Source: Labyrinthula sp. Ha (lineage: Eukaryota; Sar; Bigyra; Labyrinthulida; Labyrinthulaceae). Taken from it: a DNA stretch of 64,000 bases. Below are positions 25,001 to 37,625 of the stretch, in pieces. Location: NCBI GenBank assembly GCA_015227615.1, contig JAALGZ010000043.1, positions 62,001 to 126,000 on the forward strand, given 5' to 3'. The notes below the pieces were generated by a model. It was not told the origin of the DNA. It searched no databases and saw only the letters and a list, made by a program, of their open reading frames with translations. Numbering within the stretch: position 1 is the first letter of the stretch; each line of letters opens with the position of its first letter. The translations under genes were made by a program, and so were the position numbers.

Positions 25001-28000
25001 AAATGTCCTATTTCTTCCAGGCCATTTTTATTTTATTTCCATATGATAAAGAATATTTAACCTTTTCTTCATGCCTTAGATAATTATCATTATATGTGAT
25101 ACCTAGCTCTACTTCTGCTATGTTACTTTAGAATCCGGTTTCTCTAAGAAAGTATTTCAAGGACAAAGTGGGTCCGGTGTTAATAATAAACCCCCTATCT
25201 CTTTCGTAAATAACTATTTCGGAATATATGAGGATATGTTGAAGCGGTGTTTCTATTGTTTTCTGCTTCCTACAATGAATCTAACTTTTGTTACAGGCAC
25301 CCATGTCTGTTTCAAAATCATATGATATACTACCTGATTATCAAGCCTAATAAACTGGGCTATATCGTCCTTTGGGACATTTCAACATACTAATTTATGA
25401 TGTACGGTATGAAGTTGTGCATTGCTGCATCATAACTATCCTGGAAAATAGATTACCAAAATATAAACTAAAATTCAAGCTTAGAATCACCGTAACTCCG
25501 TGGTTTTATTAGCTTTGACCGCTTTTTATCCTCGAATTCTAACTGAGATATCAAGTCTGCTCATTTCAAAACAATATTTTTCATGGGAAATTTTATAGTA
25601 ACTGCAATTAACTACAACTATTACCATCTAAATTTAGCCCAAAGAGTGATTAATCACTTAGCACTAAAAGAGAGAGACAAAAAAATAAAAAATATTTTAT
25701 AACCCTACAGACCCAACGTTTCTAGATTTCATTAGAATAATTGCACAAGTTTTACAACGAATTAAATTTTAAATGTACCAAAATGGACTCTTTCACTGTC
25801 ATAAAATAAAACAGTTTTTATTTGAGTATTAACTATATTTTCTATACTCGACAATATTATAGAATTTTGCTTAGAGAGTAACTTTCATATTTCTTAGGAG
25901 AATGAAAAACTATTATGAAAGCAGAGGTAAAGCACTATCTAACATCAATCATCCAAAGTAGCCACAAATACAAAATTAAAAATAGTACATTGAAATTAGC
26001 TTTTAATTCAATACTTTATACTTTTGGAGCATCTAGTAGCTATTTTCTTTTTTTAAGTTTCAACAAAGATATATTTCTTGCTGATGAAGAAATTTTGCTA
26101 CAGAATATGGTAGTCCTTAGTATCTTATTGTCAGTAAAATGTTGAAAAAATGTAAATTCACATTAAACTATGGGAATTAAAGGAGATAATTAGAGTTGAT
26201 TCAAAACTCGATGATGTATAGATATTTTCAGTTTGGATTTTCCATGTTGTCTAGGTTATTTCTTTATTATACGAACTTTCCAGTGGTGTAACACTTCGTA
26301 TCGTAGACCATGGACTCAAGCTTAAAAAATGTTCATTCGATTACATCATCCTTGCATTAAGCATTCAATTGACTGATTCAACAGCTTAATTTAAACAAAT
26401 AAATGAAATATCTTTCTCTACAAGCATAATTGTTAATTATTTACCAGATTTTAGCATTTACAATACTACAAATGCGAGCTAGGTATTTTGCGCAAGAACA
26501 TATACAAACTTCTTGAGTTAACACATGGTGTCCCTTTTCCATTTTTATCCAACATAGTTTTAGACTTCCTTCTAAAGTTAAAAACATCCGAATCGCTATA
26601 AGACCTCATGATGACTATATTTGCGAAACTTGAAATCTCCAGAGAAGATCCAACATCTTATTGTTGTAATATTGTGAAACTTTTTTGCTATGTAGTCAAT
26701 TAATACAAAACACAATAATAAGATATCTTGTACGTAAAGGACTCAGAAATGATTTATAATTTTGCTGATGGAGTTGGTAGTTACAACAAGTAAAATGTTA
26801 CTGCGAAAATTCCCCCGGCTAACACAGGTAATCATTGGTGGTCAAGTGGATTCTTATAGAACTTGCCGACTAACCACAGAACCGGCCGGTTACACAGGCC
26901 TTAAAATAGCTTAATTATTGAGGGACGACCAGTAGTAACGAGAACCTCATGGGTCCCCATATTTGTTCATAAATTGCCCATAATAACTTAATTTTTTCTC
27001 TTAAGCTCAGCATATCCTCAAGAATTAAATATATCCAGAAGAAGGTTGAGTTGAGGCTACAATTTTAAAATTTGATATATTTATAAATGAAGAAAAGAGA
27101 CTAAAGAAAAAGGTTTTTTGAAGGATATTAGAGTCTAGGCTTCAGCTTCTGCATCGCTGTTAGCAACGTCGTTGTTTTAGAAAAAAAATCTGCAAGCTAG
27201 TCTTGTTTCTCTATATTTACCTCTTCTTCTTCTTATCCGTCATCAAAACCTGTAAATGAGCTTTCTACAGCACATTAAATGCTGCAATCAATCAGTTCAT
27301 CATAATTCATTTTCAAGAAAGCAAACCGATTTAAAGTGGCAAGCATCCTCGTATATCTCTTGTAAAGATAGAATCTGTTTGTATTGTGGAAATAACCATT
27401 CTACACTGCACGCAGCAACTGAAATAAAGTTTACACTTGCATAACTCTTGTTCCGTGTGTTTTAAAACAAACTTTCTCTGGTGCTCTTGATTGACCAAAA
27501 TTGTAATTCGACGAATATTTTAGTCAAAATATCGGGCCCCGGTAGTTCTGCCACGTTGACCACGCCCAATAGCAAGGAATTCTAAGCATGTTGTGACGAG
27601 GGTATACTATTCATGGATGTAGGTAGACTGCTGCGGCTTAGCATCGCAGAATGTTAATGACTTTTTACGTAGTGATAATAAGGCAGAATTTTATTTCTGT
27701 TGCTAAGGTTTCTATCAGTTGCTTTCTAACAGGTGAAGAATAGATTATTTAAATTAATTTAATATTTCCTGTAGAACAGATCGAAGATCAGGTTAACTGA
27801 CCTAAACTTATTTTTCATAAATCATTAGAAGCTTGTAGACTTAGTTCGATGCCCTAAAGAGGGTAACTTATTTCCTTAATGTGATCATTTTGATCCAACT
27901 TTAGCGAATAATTCTTTTTAACTCGCTTGTAGGTTCATTGAGGCTTTAATTTTGTCGCAAAGAGTTTGTTTGCAACCTTTTGATTCACTTGGGACTCCTG

Positions 28001-28819
28001 TGCTTAACTCTTGTCGGCTGAGAAAGTGTATGCTGTTAATCGCAAAGTAATGTTCTGTCGATGTATTTATTGGACAGTTTATTACTTAGCTAATATTGCC
28101 CAAAACACCTGGATGTACTACAACTTCTAGAGGAGCTACTTACACTATCTATATTAAATGTCGCTTATCTGCAGGATACCAGAGTAGATTCTCATACATG
28201 TGGTTTTACATAATTACTACTTCCCCCCTGTTCAGGTATTACTTTAATCCTGCTTTGTTTTTCTATTCAATTGGTTGAAGTTAGGAAATACTTTTAAATT
28301 TTTTGAAACAAGGTATAATAGTTCACTTATATATTTTCATACTTAAAACTGTTTCAACTGCAACTGCTCTTGCAAACTAGTCAAATAATTGTGTCCAAAA
28401 AAAATAGTTCTATAATAGTTTGGGGTACTCAAAATTACTTAAAAATAGAACATATTAAGTTTGTTCCGACTATGGAAAGTAAATGTATTTCTATAATTAC
28501 ATATTTACATAGCTTTAATACGATATATTGTGTTTTGTGCACACTTTTCATTATCAAGACATCGGAAATATTGAGAACCATAATATCAGGGCACACTATC
28601 AACAAAATGTTATATACTGGAACTACCGTATATATATTTATTGCTGTAAAGTTTAGCGATAATTAAATATATTAGCAAATGTTCCAAAGATTTTGTTTCA
28701 ATATTTTAAGGAATTAAGTTACACTTTAGCAGAGAAGTATATCAGGAGATATAATATTTATAGTAAAAGAATAAAAAAATTCCCAGTTTCAGTTAAAAAA
28801 GTATCAAAATTAAATCCAA
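22098..28819. other. gene-poor stretch between the MULE relic and sulfotransferase 1
   Basis: No gene was recognised in 6.7 kb. Directly after the MULE relic (22100-22400) the sequence is rich in T tracts. Open frames at 22503-22694, 23017-23214, 23324-23539, 24258-24470, 25915-26145, 27256-27444, 28096-28278 and 28370-28666 are short and lack domains. A slightly more GC-rich patch at 26810-26960 was checked for a tRNA and rejected. Confidence 0.55.
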
Positions 28820-30013
28820 ATGAAAAAACAAGAAACCAAACTATTTAGCTTTAAACACGCGGAAAAAACCTACACACTCTGGAATTGGCTCCAATGTCTT
28901 TCTTTCTCCCAATTTTTGGGATTTCTTGCAGCTAACTGGGAATCAATTGAATTTTATAAGTTCAAGTTAAGAATACTACTAGTTTTCTTACGAACTTTCC
29001 TTAACTCTACACTCTCTCTTCTTGAAAACTTATTCTATAGAAAGGAAATTGCGAAACAAGACTTGCACTCATCTCCTGTTTTCATCCTTGGACACTTTAG
29101 GTCTGGAACAACAATGCTTCACAATCTCTTATGTTTGGATGAGGAAGTTTTTAGTTTTCCAACTATGTTTCAATGTGCAAATCCAGGGAGCTTTGTACTA
29201 ATGGATAGTGTAAAGTCTCTAGTAAGTAAGTCAATTAAACCTATCCGACCAATGGATAACATGGAACTCGGAGTAGATTTGCCACAAGAAGATGAGTTTG
29301 GTTTAGTTGGAAAGTCAACAACATCTCCATATTTTGCAAATATTTTACCAAGTGAATTTAACAAATATAAAAAGTATTTTTACTTAGAGAATTTAACAAA
29401 GGAAAAAGAAACCTGGGTTAATATGCTTAAACACTTTTTAAAGAAAGTTACTTATCAGAATGTAAAGAAGAATAAAGCTAATAGACTAGTTTTAAAGAGT
29501 CCTTTACATACAGCAAGAGTTAAGACTTTGAATGAAATATTTCCAGAAGCAAAGTATGTTTTTATTGTAAGAAATCCGTATGATGTATTTAAGAGTACTG
29601 TGAATCTTTATAATAAGTTTTTTGCACATAGTTTTTTAGAAACACCAAGTCAAAAAGATATATTAGAACTTATTTTCACACAATATCAAATCTTAATGAA
29701 AAATTATTTACAAGCTAAAGAAGATGGAATTTTAATAGAAGGAAAAAATTTAGTGGAAATAAAGTATTTGACTCTTTTAATATTATTTTTTAGATATGAA
29801 GAACTTTCGAGCAAAAGAATTGAAAGCATAAAACATATTTATGAAAATTTAAGAATTCCAAATTGGGAAAAAATGAAAGATTTGGTTGAAAATGAAGAGA
29901 AAAAACTAAGTGGGTATAAGAAAAATAGATTTAATGACCTTGATCCAAAACTGAAAGAACTGGTATATCAGAAATGGAAAATTACCTTTGATTCTTTTGG
30001 TTATTCTAAATAA
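28820..30013 (+). CDS. PAPS-dependent sulfotransferase, copy 1
   Basis: It is expected to transfer sulfate from PAPS to an unidentified acceptor. The P-loop-like 5'-phosphosulfate-binding motif GHFRSGTT is at residues 91-98. The 3'-phosphate site follows in the FPEAKYVFIVRNPYDVFKST segment, with Arg251 and Ser259 as the expected contacts. A conserved RPMDN...DLPQED stretch lies between them. The pattern fits the Sulfotransferase_3-type family. A 30-nt GT-AG intron (29764-29793) has no stop and keeps frame, so the unspliced frame also looks intact. Splicing (exons of 944 and 220 nt, 387 residues) restores the V-E-I-K-Y-E-E-L junction seen in the other three copies. The N-terminal 80 residues are hydrophobic and helical but give no clear transmembrane anchor. 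Start: ATG at 28820, which matches the paralogues. Confidence 0.88.
   Translation: MKKQETKLFSFKHAEKTYTLWNWLQCLSFSQFLGFLAANWESIEFYKFKLRILLVFLRTFLNSTLSLLENLFYRKEIAKQDLHSSPVFILGHFRSGTTMLHNLLCLDEEVFSFPTMFQCANPGSFVLMDSVKSLVSKSIKPIRPMDNMELGVDLPQEDEFGLVGKSTTSPYFANILPSEFNKYKKYFYLENLTKEKETWVNMLKHFLKKVTYQNVKKNKANRLVLKSPLHTARVKTLNEIFPEAKYVFIVRNPYDVFKSTVNLYNKFFAHSFLETPSQKDILELIFTQYQILMKNYLQAKEDGILIEGKNLVEIKYLTLLILFFRYEELSSKRIESIKHIYENLRIPNWEKMKDLVENEEKKLSGYKKNRFNDLDPKLKELVYQKWKITFDSFGYSK
29449..29521 (+). repeat. 73-nt block identical in sulfotransferases 1, 3 and 4
   Basis: The block is identical base for base with 56386-56458 and 59689-59761 (both on the other strand). It encodes the segment from TYQN to LHTARV just before the 3'-phosphate site. 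Neighbouring codons differ among the three genes. Confidence 0.8.
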
Positions 30014-33000
30014 TAACTTTTATGTTGTTATTACTTTGCTTCTTAGTATATCTTCATACTTATCTCTTTTATTCAAAACTATGGAAGATATCTAAAAGTT
30101 TATATCCTTCCAGCTAATTATTATTCTGGTTTATCTCGAAATAAATTTTTGCATAATAAGTTGGTCTTAGCTATTATAACCTTGAGTTATATTAAGTCTC
30201 AAGAAGTATTAAGAGTTATATTTGTTATATAAAAAAAGGAATAAGGTATTATTATATTTAAATAAGTTTCAAAAAGAACTACTCAGTGCCTCTTTAGAAA
30301 GGATTTTTTGGTCACACATCATTTCAATACTCATACAGGTAAGTTTAAAAGAGAGTAGGAAATTTAATTAGCTGTCTAGAAGACTCTAGTTTAAAATTAT
30401 TTATACAATATTGGATTATTAATTTGTGATTTGAGATCTAAATTCTAATTGTATAAATTCTCAATTTAATTCCAAATATTCAAACTTGGTTCTGAAAGAA
30501 AGTTGGGGATGGTAAAATTAACATTCAAGGGAAGTTAAATAAAGTCAAATAGAAATCATTTTCGAGCAAGTTTCTTTTGACTAGCCCCACTTTCTGTGAA
30601 TCTTAAGTTTTGTAACTATGAGACTAGTAGATCATTTTATAAATTAGAATAAAAGCTGGATTTCTCGTGTCGTGAGATCTCCTAGTTTAGAAAAACTTTG
30701 TGACAGAAATTTTGTTCAAGATGTTTCAGAATTTTGTTTCTTTACAAACAGAAAATATTTGTGGTAATATTCTAGGTCTAAGTTTTTTCTATTCATGATC
30801 CAATATAATCAGAACTTAATTAAGGGGTCTGAGAGACTTTCTGCCGCGTGAAGACGCTTCTTATTTATTTTAACTTAATGCACACTTTCTTAATGATTCT
30901 ATGCGAAGGCTGGAGCTTATCGTACCTTTTCGCAAGTAAATCCCTTGGGGGGTAAGAACTGATTTACAAAACTGCTCTCTTAAGTAGAAATTATTGCAAA
31001 GATATTAGTTTTCAAAGGGTATAATGAGAAGGGAGTTAGGTCTTCGTTAAGATCTTTACAAACACTTGACTCCGGTAAATGTCAACTATTGTTTACAGAA
31101 AACCTTCTTAACTTGCGGATGGAAAAAAATATATAGTTTCGAAAAAAAGAATACCAAATACTAAACCACACTAAAAAAAAAGATGCTCCAGAGTAGAAAG
31201 TTTAGTGTAATTTTTCTTAAAAGAATCTAAGGATCAAACTGGTTTATTCTATTATTTATTCAAGATCATTGTGTTTAAATCAGCATCCTTCATTAGAAAC
31301 TATGCAGCATGCTTATAAGATAAATAGAACTAACTGGTAATAAATTCATCCAAGAAAAAGATACAGTATTTAAAAATCTTAAAGAAATTCTCCCTGTTCA
31401 TGGCATTGAACCCCATGAATACCTGCACTTCAATCCTTCTACTACAGGACAAAGGAAATTTTCTCCAATGAAAGGCCTCTTAATAGCCCATTCAAAACCC
31501 TAAAACGAAACTTCGATGCAGAATGAACACTTTATAGGATTAAACTGGAAACTAAACATATTTCTCCAAAAAAACAAAATCATTGAATAAGCTGATAAAT
31601 GTAATTCGCTTAAATCCAATGTTGAGTTTTTCAACTATAAGGTAAGATAATTAAAACGAGTGATTATAGGAAATAAAACTGAATATACTTTGAAGTTATT
31701 TCATTCTGTCCATTTTAAAGTGTCAAAGTATAAAAAGAGGATAAAGAAACAGTAGACCGAAAATATTGATGATAAATGAGAATCTTAAAGTGTTCGAACG
31801 AATACTGAAGAACTACATCAGCTTATAACCTAAAGCATTAACTACTAGATAATGATTATAATTGTATTAAGAGATGCATTAGTTTTAGCTAATACCTTCT
31901 CTCCGTAGAGACTTATTCCAGTTACAGAAAAGGAGAATACTTGAAAATTGACCATGTCTGCTAAGATAAGTAAGTTCTTAAAAGATAAAACGCAGTAAAG
32001 TTAGCCCTTTCCATTTAATAGGGGATTTTGGGTGCTTTGGTTCCTTGAGCCCAGGAAGACGCTGATCTCTTCAGTCAGCTACATCTCCAACTCTACAGAA
32101 GGTTATTGTGCGTACGCTGATAACTTATTGAGGATATTCCCGTTCGTCACCACTTACAAACCCATGGGTGAGATAATCTGTACATCTTACAAAGATTTAC
32201 CGGCAAAAAGAATGTGTCGCCGCAGCGATGGCTTTCACGATCGAATTTTAAGTTATAATACATCTCGATTTTCTTTCTACTTTTCTAAGGTCGACTTTAG
32301 GAATGAGTATATACCTATGTGCATGATTAGTGATATTATAAGAGGAATTATCTTTTACTTCATAATGGTGTTGAATTATATGATAAAAAAATCTTTTTAT
32401 TTATTTATTTTTTGATTAGCTTCCCTTAGATGAACAATAAATATCTGATTAAGCACCTGAGCTAAAACCTATGATACTATAAAGGGTTAAAGTAAAATAT
32501 ATATGTAGTCAACTATTGGTTCATAGGAAAGTCTGTATTTGCTTAATCTTTCTACTTTATTATATAGTTCAATTTAAACTACATCTGCTAACTAATGCAC
32601 TGCTGTCAGAAACCTTCCAGTTTAAAATTTACACCTAATGTATAAAGCAGAAGAAAATATAATATCTTTGTTCGTAGACCAAATGAGGCTCCCCTTCGAA
32701 ATGAATACACTACTCCATGTGCACGACTTGGTATCTAAATTACACCTATTTGTTGTCACATTTTGCGGGTATGGCTTTAACTTGATTAGTGTATTGAAAC
32801 ATGTGTCATCCGTCTTTTCTGCTATTTTTTTAGGATATTGCCGCTAGAAACCGAAATAGACCTTTCCTGAAGTCAAATAGAGTTTAACTGTTGTAGAGCA
32901 TTGAAATTTTCCTTTGTTGCCAGGTTCTTCGTTACCTCCATGCAGAGTCTTAAATGTTTAAATGAACAAGATATACTAATATTTCAAGATTGGAAAGACA

Positions 33001-35539
33001 GCGAAGGGAAATAAGTTCCTTAGGTCTACCATACTGAATACATTTTTTGCGTTAACATTAAGGTTTATACTAGTGCAATAAGATATCCTTGTTTTGCTTA
33101 ATAGAATCAAGAGTTTTTAAATGATAATTGACTTTTGTCAAGCTTTCGACATGAATATGTATAATATTCTTATAGTCAAATATTGTTTTGCTATAGAGTA
33201 TTTCTAACTTTTTTTCATCTTCATCTTATTAAGATATCTAAGGAATATGCCACTCACTATAGTGTCACAACTGTGTTGAAAGTTCTAGTTCTAAGGCGGA
33301 GTTCATCAACCAGGTCTTTATACTTGGTGTATCGCAATTTAAAGTTTAGTTAATATCAGCTTTATCGCAAAAAAAAGAATTTAAGGATACCTAGTGCAAA
33401 TGATTGAGTACTTCACTTGTAACTATAAGACTACATAGGCATATTTTTTTACTTTCTTTTCTACTTTTTTAATGGATTGTCAAATATTCGAGAGTTCGTG
33501 GAGGTGCTGAACCTTAATCAGGTTTGCATAAATGGCATACCTAATTTATCAATGTTGAGAAGATGTTCTTATTGGAAACTGCCGCTTCGGCTACTGGAAG
33601 GTCATGTTTAATTACTCTCTACTTTGCTCATGAGGCTGTAGTACATCTCTGCTTCATGGGTACCGCGGTACAGCGGGAGTTCTCTCTTGGTATATTAACC
33701 GCTTTTTCATCCCAAACTGAATTCCCCAAGTCGCCAAAGCCTTATGGGTAAGGTACTAAGCCTTGAATGATTGGCTCCGTGTTGTATTTGTAGTTCAAGT
33801 TTTCACTGACATGTCAAAAAAATGCAGGGGGTTGGTTTAGGGGGTTCAAGTCCCACACGCCGCAAGAAAGAGTTTTGGGTCAGTTCTCTCCTTGTAAGAT
33901 CGAAGGGTTTCCAACCTCCAAGTAGGTCCCCAAAAAAATCCCAAATAATAACCATTTCCAAGTAAAAAAACAAAAAATCTTATTAGGGTTTCCAGAGGTC
34001 ACGTTTGTGACTACATATTTTGAAATAATTTGTATAAGACAATTTTCCTGGGGCTCTAACAGGGTTAACCCGATTCCCTTCTTGTAGCTGAGAATTTAGA
34101 TAAAACCTTCACTCAATTTGCTTAGACTTAACACCTACAGAGCCCACCAAGAATTGTTAACATCATAGCTGTTGCGTATTTTCGTTATGTGCAAGATAAC
34201 AATTTTAACGACCACTGCTAAAGGTCTCGTGGAGATGCGAATGTTTTCATGGTGTCAGTCATCTGTGGTATATCGCTTCCCAGGTAGGCAAATAGGAGAG
34301 AAATTTTGCGTAACATTAACAATGGTGCTATTCTGGATTGGCTCTGCGCACTATTGTACTAAAGCCAACACTATTTGTAACGAAGTATGGTAGCTTCCTG
34401 CTCTTTAGGCAGTTTTTCCTGTGTAGAATTGATGTAGTTGCAGAAATCTAATTGGAACAAAAACTACTCAAAATTAAGATATTAATTAGTTTGAAAACTC
34501 TGGTGCTTAATGTTTGCTGAAACTTCATGGAACAGAAACATAATCATACTATAGTGAAAATCTTGAGTGTTGCAGGTTTTTGAATTTTTAAACGATTATA
34601 TTGATATAGAAAATTTAAATATTCGGTGCTTGATTAAGACTCATAGTTCTTTATATAGTGAGTTAGCAAGAAACAAGTCAAAAGTTTAATAGCACACTGT
34701 AATTATATAATTAATACTTATATATTTTAAACGCCCTAAATGGTTTGCATTAGACTAGAATAAGACTTAAATTGTATATTTATCTGTAAGCCTAGATCTT
34801 GAGATAAACATTGTCCTTAATTCATTGGAAAACTATGAAAGAATATAATCTAAATATTAAAGATCATAATATATTATTGTAAAACAATAAATATAACAGT
34901 GCGACCAGAATATATTATATCGAAATATTATACATCATATATAACCAAATTACAAATATATGCTAAATTATCAGACTATGTTACGTTAAAAATAATTGTA
35001 AAATATTTAAGTTTATATTATAGTATTTTATATAGAGGTATATAATAAAATATCTTATACATTAGTAAACTATTATCTCGGGATTCGGAAGAAGGGTTCT
35101 TGAATTTAATAAGCATTTTTTATGGTAAATAATTATTATTGGTAACTACCGGAAATTAAAATACCAAGAGGTGATTAAGTAACACGTATCAAATCCAAGT
35201 TTGGAACAACTATCTTGGTACAGTATATATACTTAACCAGAAGATTACCGGTAATGAATTTTTGAGATTCAAAGGATATCTTGCGATATATTCTAATTTT
35301 TTTTTTGAAGTATTAACGTTAATATTTTGCCAATAGTAATATAGTAAGTTCTATGCAAATCTTAAGTGCTCTGCATCATGAATATATGAAACCAATAAAT
35401 AGACCAGAACAAACTTCCATTATGAACAAGGGCAACGCTTAGAAAAAACCGAAGCTTTACTAGTTGTTATTTCCTCAGTATCTTGGAAGAAAGTATAATA
35501 CTAAACCTAATAAAAACACAGACTTAAAGAGATAAAATA
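30014..35539. other. gene-poor stretch between sulfotransferases 1 and 2
   Basis: No gene was recognised in 5.5 kb. The longest frame is 32032-32415 (plus, 127 codons, no ATG at its first codon, hydrophobic C-terminus, no domain). Others at 32638-32847, 33563-33751 and 34172-34393 are shorter. A TTCAAGT loop with a partial stem near 33835-33851 looks like a tRNA T arm, but no acceptor, D or anticodon arm fits upstream. Confidence 0.55.
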
Positions 35540-36734
35540 ATGAAAAACCAAAACAGAAAAATATTCAAATTTGATAAGGCAGGAGATGCGCATTACATTG
35601 GATGGAGTGGGCTTCAAAATGCTGGTTTCTTTCAACTCCTCAGCTTATTCTCGGTAAACTGGAAATTTATTGAGTTCTACAAATATGGCTTCAGAATCCT
35701 TGCTCATCTAGGAAAGTCTATATTAACATCTTCGACTGCTTTTGTTGAAAGAATTCTCTATAGAAAACAAGTATCAGAGCAAAAAATTCATAAAACACCT
35801 CTGCTTATCATTGGACACTTTAGGTCAGGAACCACATTTGCACATAACTTGCTCTCGCTAAACGATGCCGAGTATAGTTATTCAACTTTCTTCCAAAACT
35901 TTTATCCATCAACTTTTTTACTTCAAGACAGGATTAAAAACTTTTTAGTTAGATCCTTGGAGGGAAGTAGACCAATGGACAATATTACTAATGGACTTGA
36001 TTTACCACAAGAAGATGATTTGGGTTTGATGGGGTTAACCAATACAACTCCAATTGTTTACTTTGGACTTCCTAGTAGTTTCAAACAGAACCTGAAGTAT
36101 TACAACCTAGAGGATAATCCAAAGGAGAAAAAACAATTCGTGGATGTATATAAACGTTTTATAAAGAGAGTGACTCTACAGAATAAAATGAAAAATAAAC
36201 CGGAGAGATTAGTTTTGAAAAGTCCTTTAAATACTGCAAGACTTGAGGCCGTACAAGAAATTTTTCCAGATGCCAAGTATGTTTTCATGGTAAGAAATCC
36301 TTATGATGTTTTTAAAAGCATGATTGGTTTGTATGAAACTCTCGTCGTATATCAGCTTTTTGAAACTCCTTCTGATGAAACAATTTTGGAAGTTATTCTA
36401 ACTCAGTATGAAATTATCATGAATAAATATTTGAAAGCTAAAGAAGATGGAATTCTAGTGGAAGGGAAAAATTTGATTGAAGTGAAGTAAAAATTTTTCT
36501 TTTTTTGACTATAGGTATGAGGAGCTGACTAAGAATATTTCTGGAAAAGTAGAAGAAATTTATGATGTCCTTGATCTTCCTGGTTGGGAATACATGAAAA
36601 AAAAGGTAGAAGTAGAGGAGAAAAAACTGAATAACTACAAAAGAAATAATTTCAACGATCTTGATCCCGAGCTAAAAGAGATTATATACAAAAGATGGAA
36701 GGTAACATTCGACACATATGGGTATGAGAAATAA
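35540..36734 (+). CDS. PAPS-dependent sulfotransferase, copy 2 (most divergent)
   Basis: Exons 35540-36486 and 36515-36734 are joined across a 28-nt intron (36487-36514) and give 388 residues. Without splicing, a TAA formed by the donor site would end the protein 72 residues early. GHFRSGTT, the RPMDN...DLPQEDD stretch, RLVLKSPLNTARL and VRNPYDVFKSM are all present, so PAPS binding should be intact. It differs most from copies 1, 3 and 4 and does not share their 73-nt identical block. Its stop codon lies 3 bp from the stop of the convergent bromodomain gene, at the left edge of the compact gene island. The acceptor substrate cannot be predicted. Confidence 0.88.
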
Positions 36735-36737
36735 GTA

Positions 36738-37562
36738 CTAATACGATATTTCTCTTTCCAGTTCTTCTTTTGCTCTAATCAAAACCTCTCTTATCTTTTT
36801 TTCTATGACCGTTAAAATTCTTCTAACTGGATCTCGTTTATTCTTGTAAAAAAGTTGTCCGTTAGAAATAACCAAAAGTAAATCATTTTCAAACGAAGGA
36901 AAATCATCGTAAATGTAATCTTTGACTTTTGTTTTTATAGTTGTCAAATCCATTGGGGACTTAATAACCTCAAAATAATTATGTGGAACTATTCCTGAAT
37001 CAGGATTTAGCTGCATTGAAAAAGGATTTCCATTTGGAAGACCAATCTAGATGTTAGTTCAAAAAATAAAAAAAACCTGAGCATAAGTTTTTGTTAATGG
37101 TAATATATTCTTTGGCCATTTCAGAAAGATAATTTCATCGATTGAAGATGATAAAACGTCATTTAATCTTTTTAGAGATTTATTTCCGTTTTTGGGACTT
37201 TCTTTGTTCATTTCTTCAACTTCCATATCGGTAAAGTCAAAGCCATATTTCTTTTTCGTTGGGGAAATCATGTTACTTTCCTCATACTTTCGTTTTTTAT
37301 ATTTCTTATCATTCTCATACTTTATGTTTTGCTGTTTATTTGGGGAATATCCTGGCGTGTCCATAAAGCCAAGTGCTTGCTTAATCACTTCTTTCTCTAC
37401 TTTATGAAAAGAAGTTTCATTTTTTTTAAGAGATAACACTGCCATTTCATATATACTATTATTCATTGTTGATTCATCATCAAGAACTGTGATATCATTT
37501 TTCAATGGTGTTGCTAGAGCATCTTGAACATATTCGAGGAAGGTGTCTTTTATTTCATTCAT
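36738..37562 (-). CDS. bromodomain protein
   Basis: Exons 37562-37077 and 37046-36738 flank a 30-nt intron (37047-37076) and give 264 residues. The first ~130 residues are polar and lysine-rich, probably disordered, with a possible nuclear targeting cluster (KKYKKRK). The bromodomain covers about 135-250: helix Z, then the ZA loop with PFSMQLNPDSG, YFEVIKSPMDLTTIKTK, the B helix and the NGQLFYKNKRDPV end. In the simplest ungapped alignment the acetyl-lysine-anchoring Asn position is occupied by Tyr, with an Asn two residues later. The family reads acetylated lysines on histones or other proteins. A single small bromodomain with no other domain suggests an adaptor subunit. It is divergent from the Sld2-like gene, with 63 bp between the start codons. 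Confidence 0.82.
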
Positions 37563-37625
37563 GTGTTCTTTTAACCTAGTGGTGAGTTACCAGAGTCATA
37601 CATACATACTCAATGGAGCATCACC
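37563..37625. promoter_or_regulatory. 63-bp divergent promoter region
   Basis: This is the only DNA between the start codons of the bromodomain gene (minus) and the Sld2-like gene (plus), so it must hold both 5' leaders and probably shared promoter elements unless transcripts begin inside coding sequence. No TATA box is seen; a short CATACATACATA run is present. Confidence 0.55.

Noticed and set aside
32032-32415. 127-codon open frame as a gene
   Set aside because: No ATG at the frame opening, no domain, no paralogue, and composition like the surrounding desert.
33820-33865. tRNA-like T arm (GGGTTCAAGTCCC)
   Set aside because: The T stem has only four of five pairs, and no acceptor, D or anticodon arms can be drawn upstream. 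Similar single T-loop-like strings near 17880 and 46832 fail in the same way.
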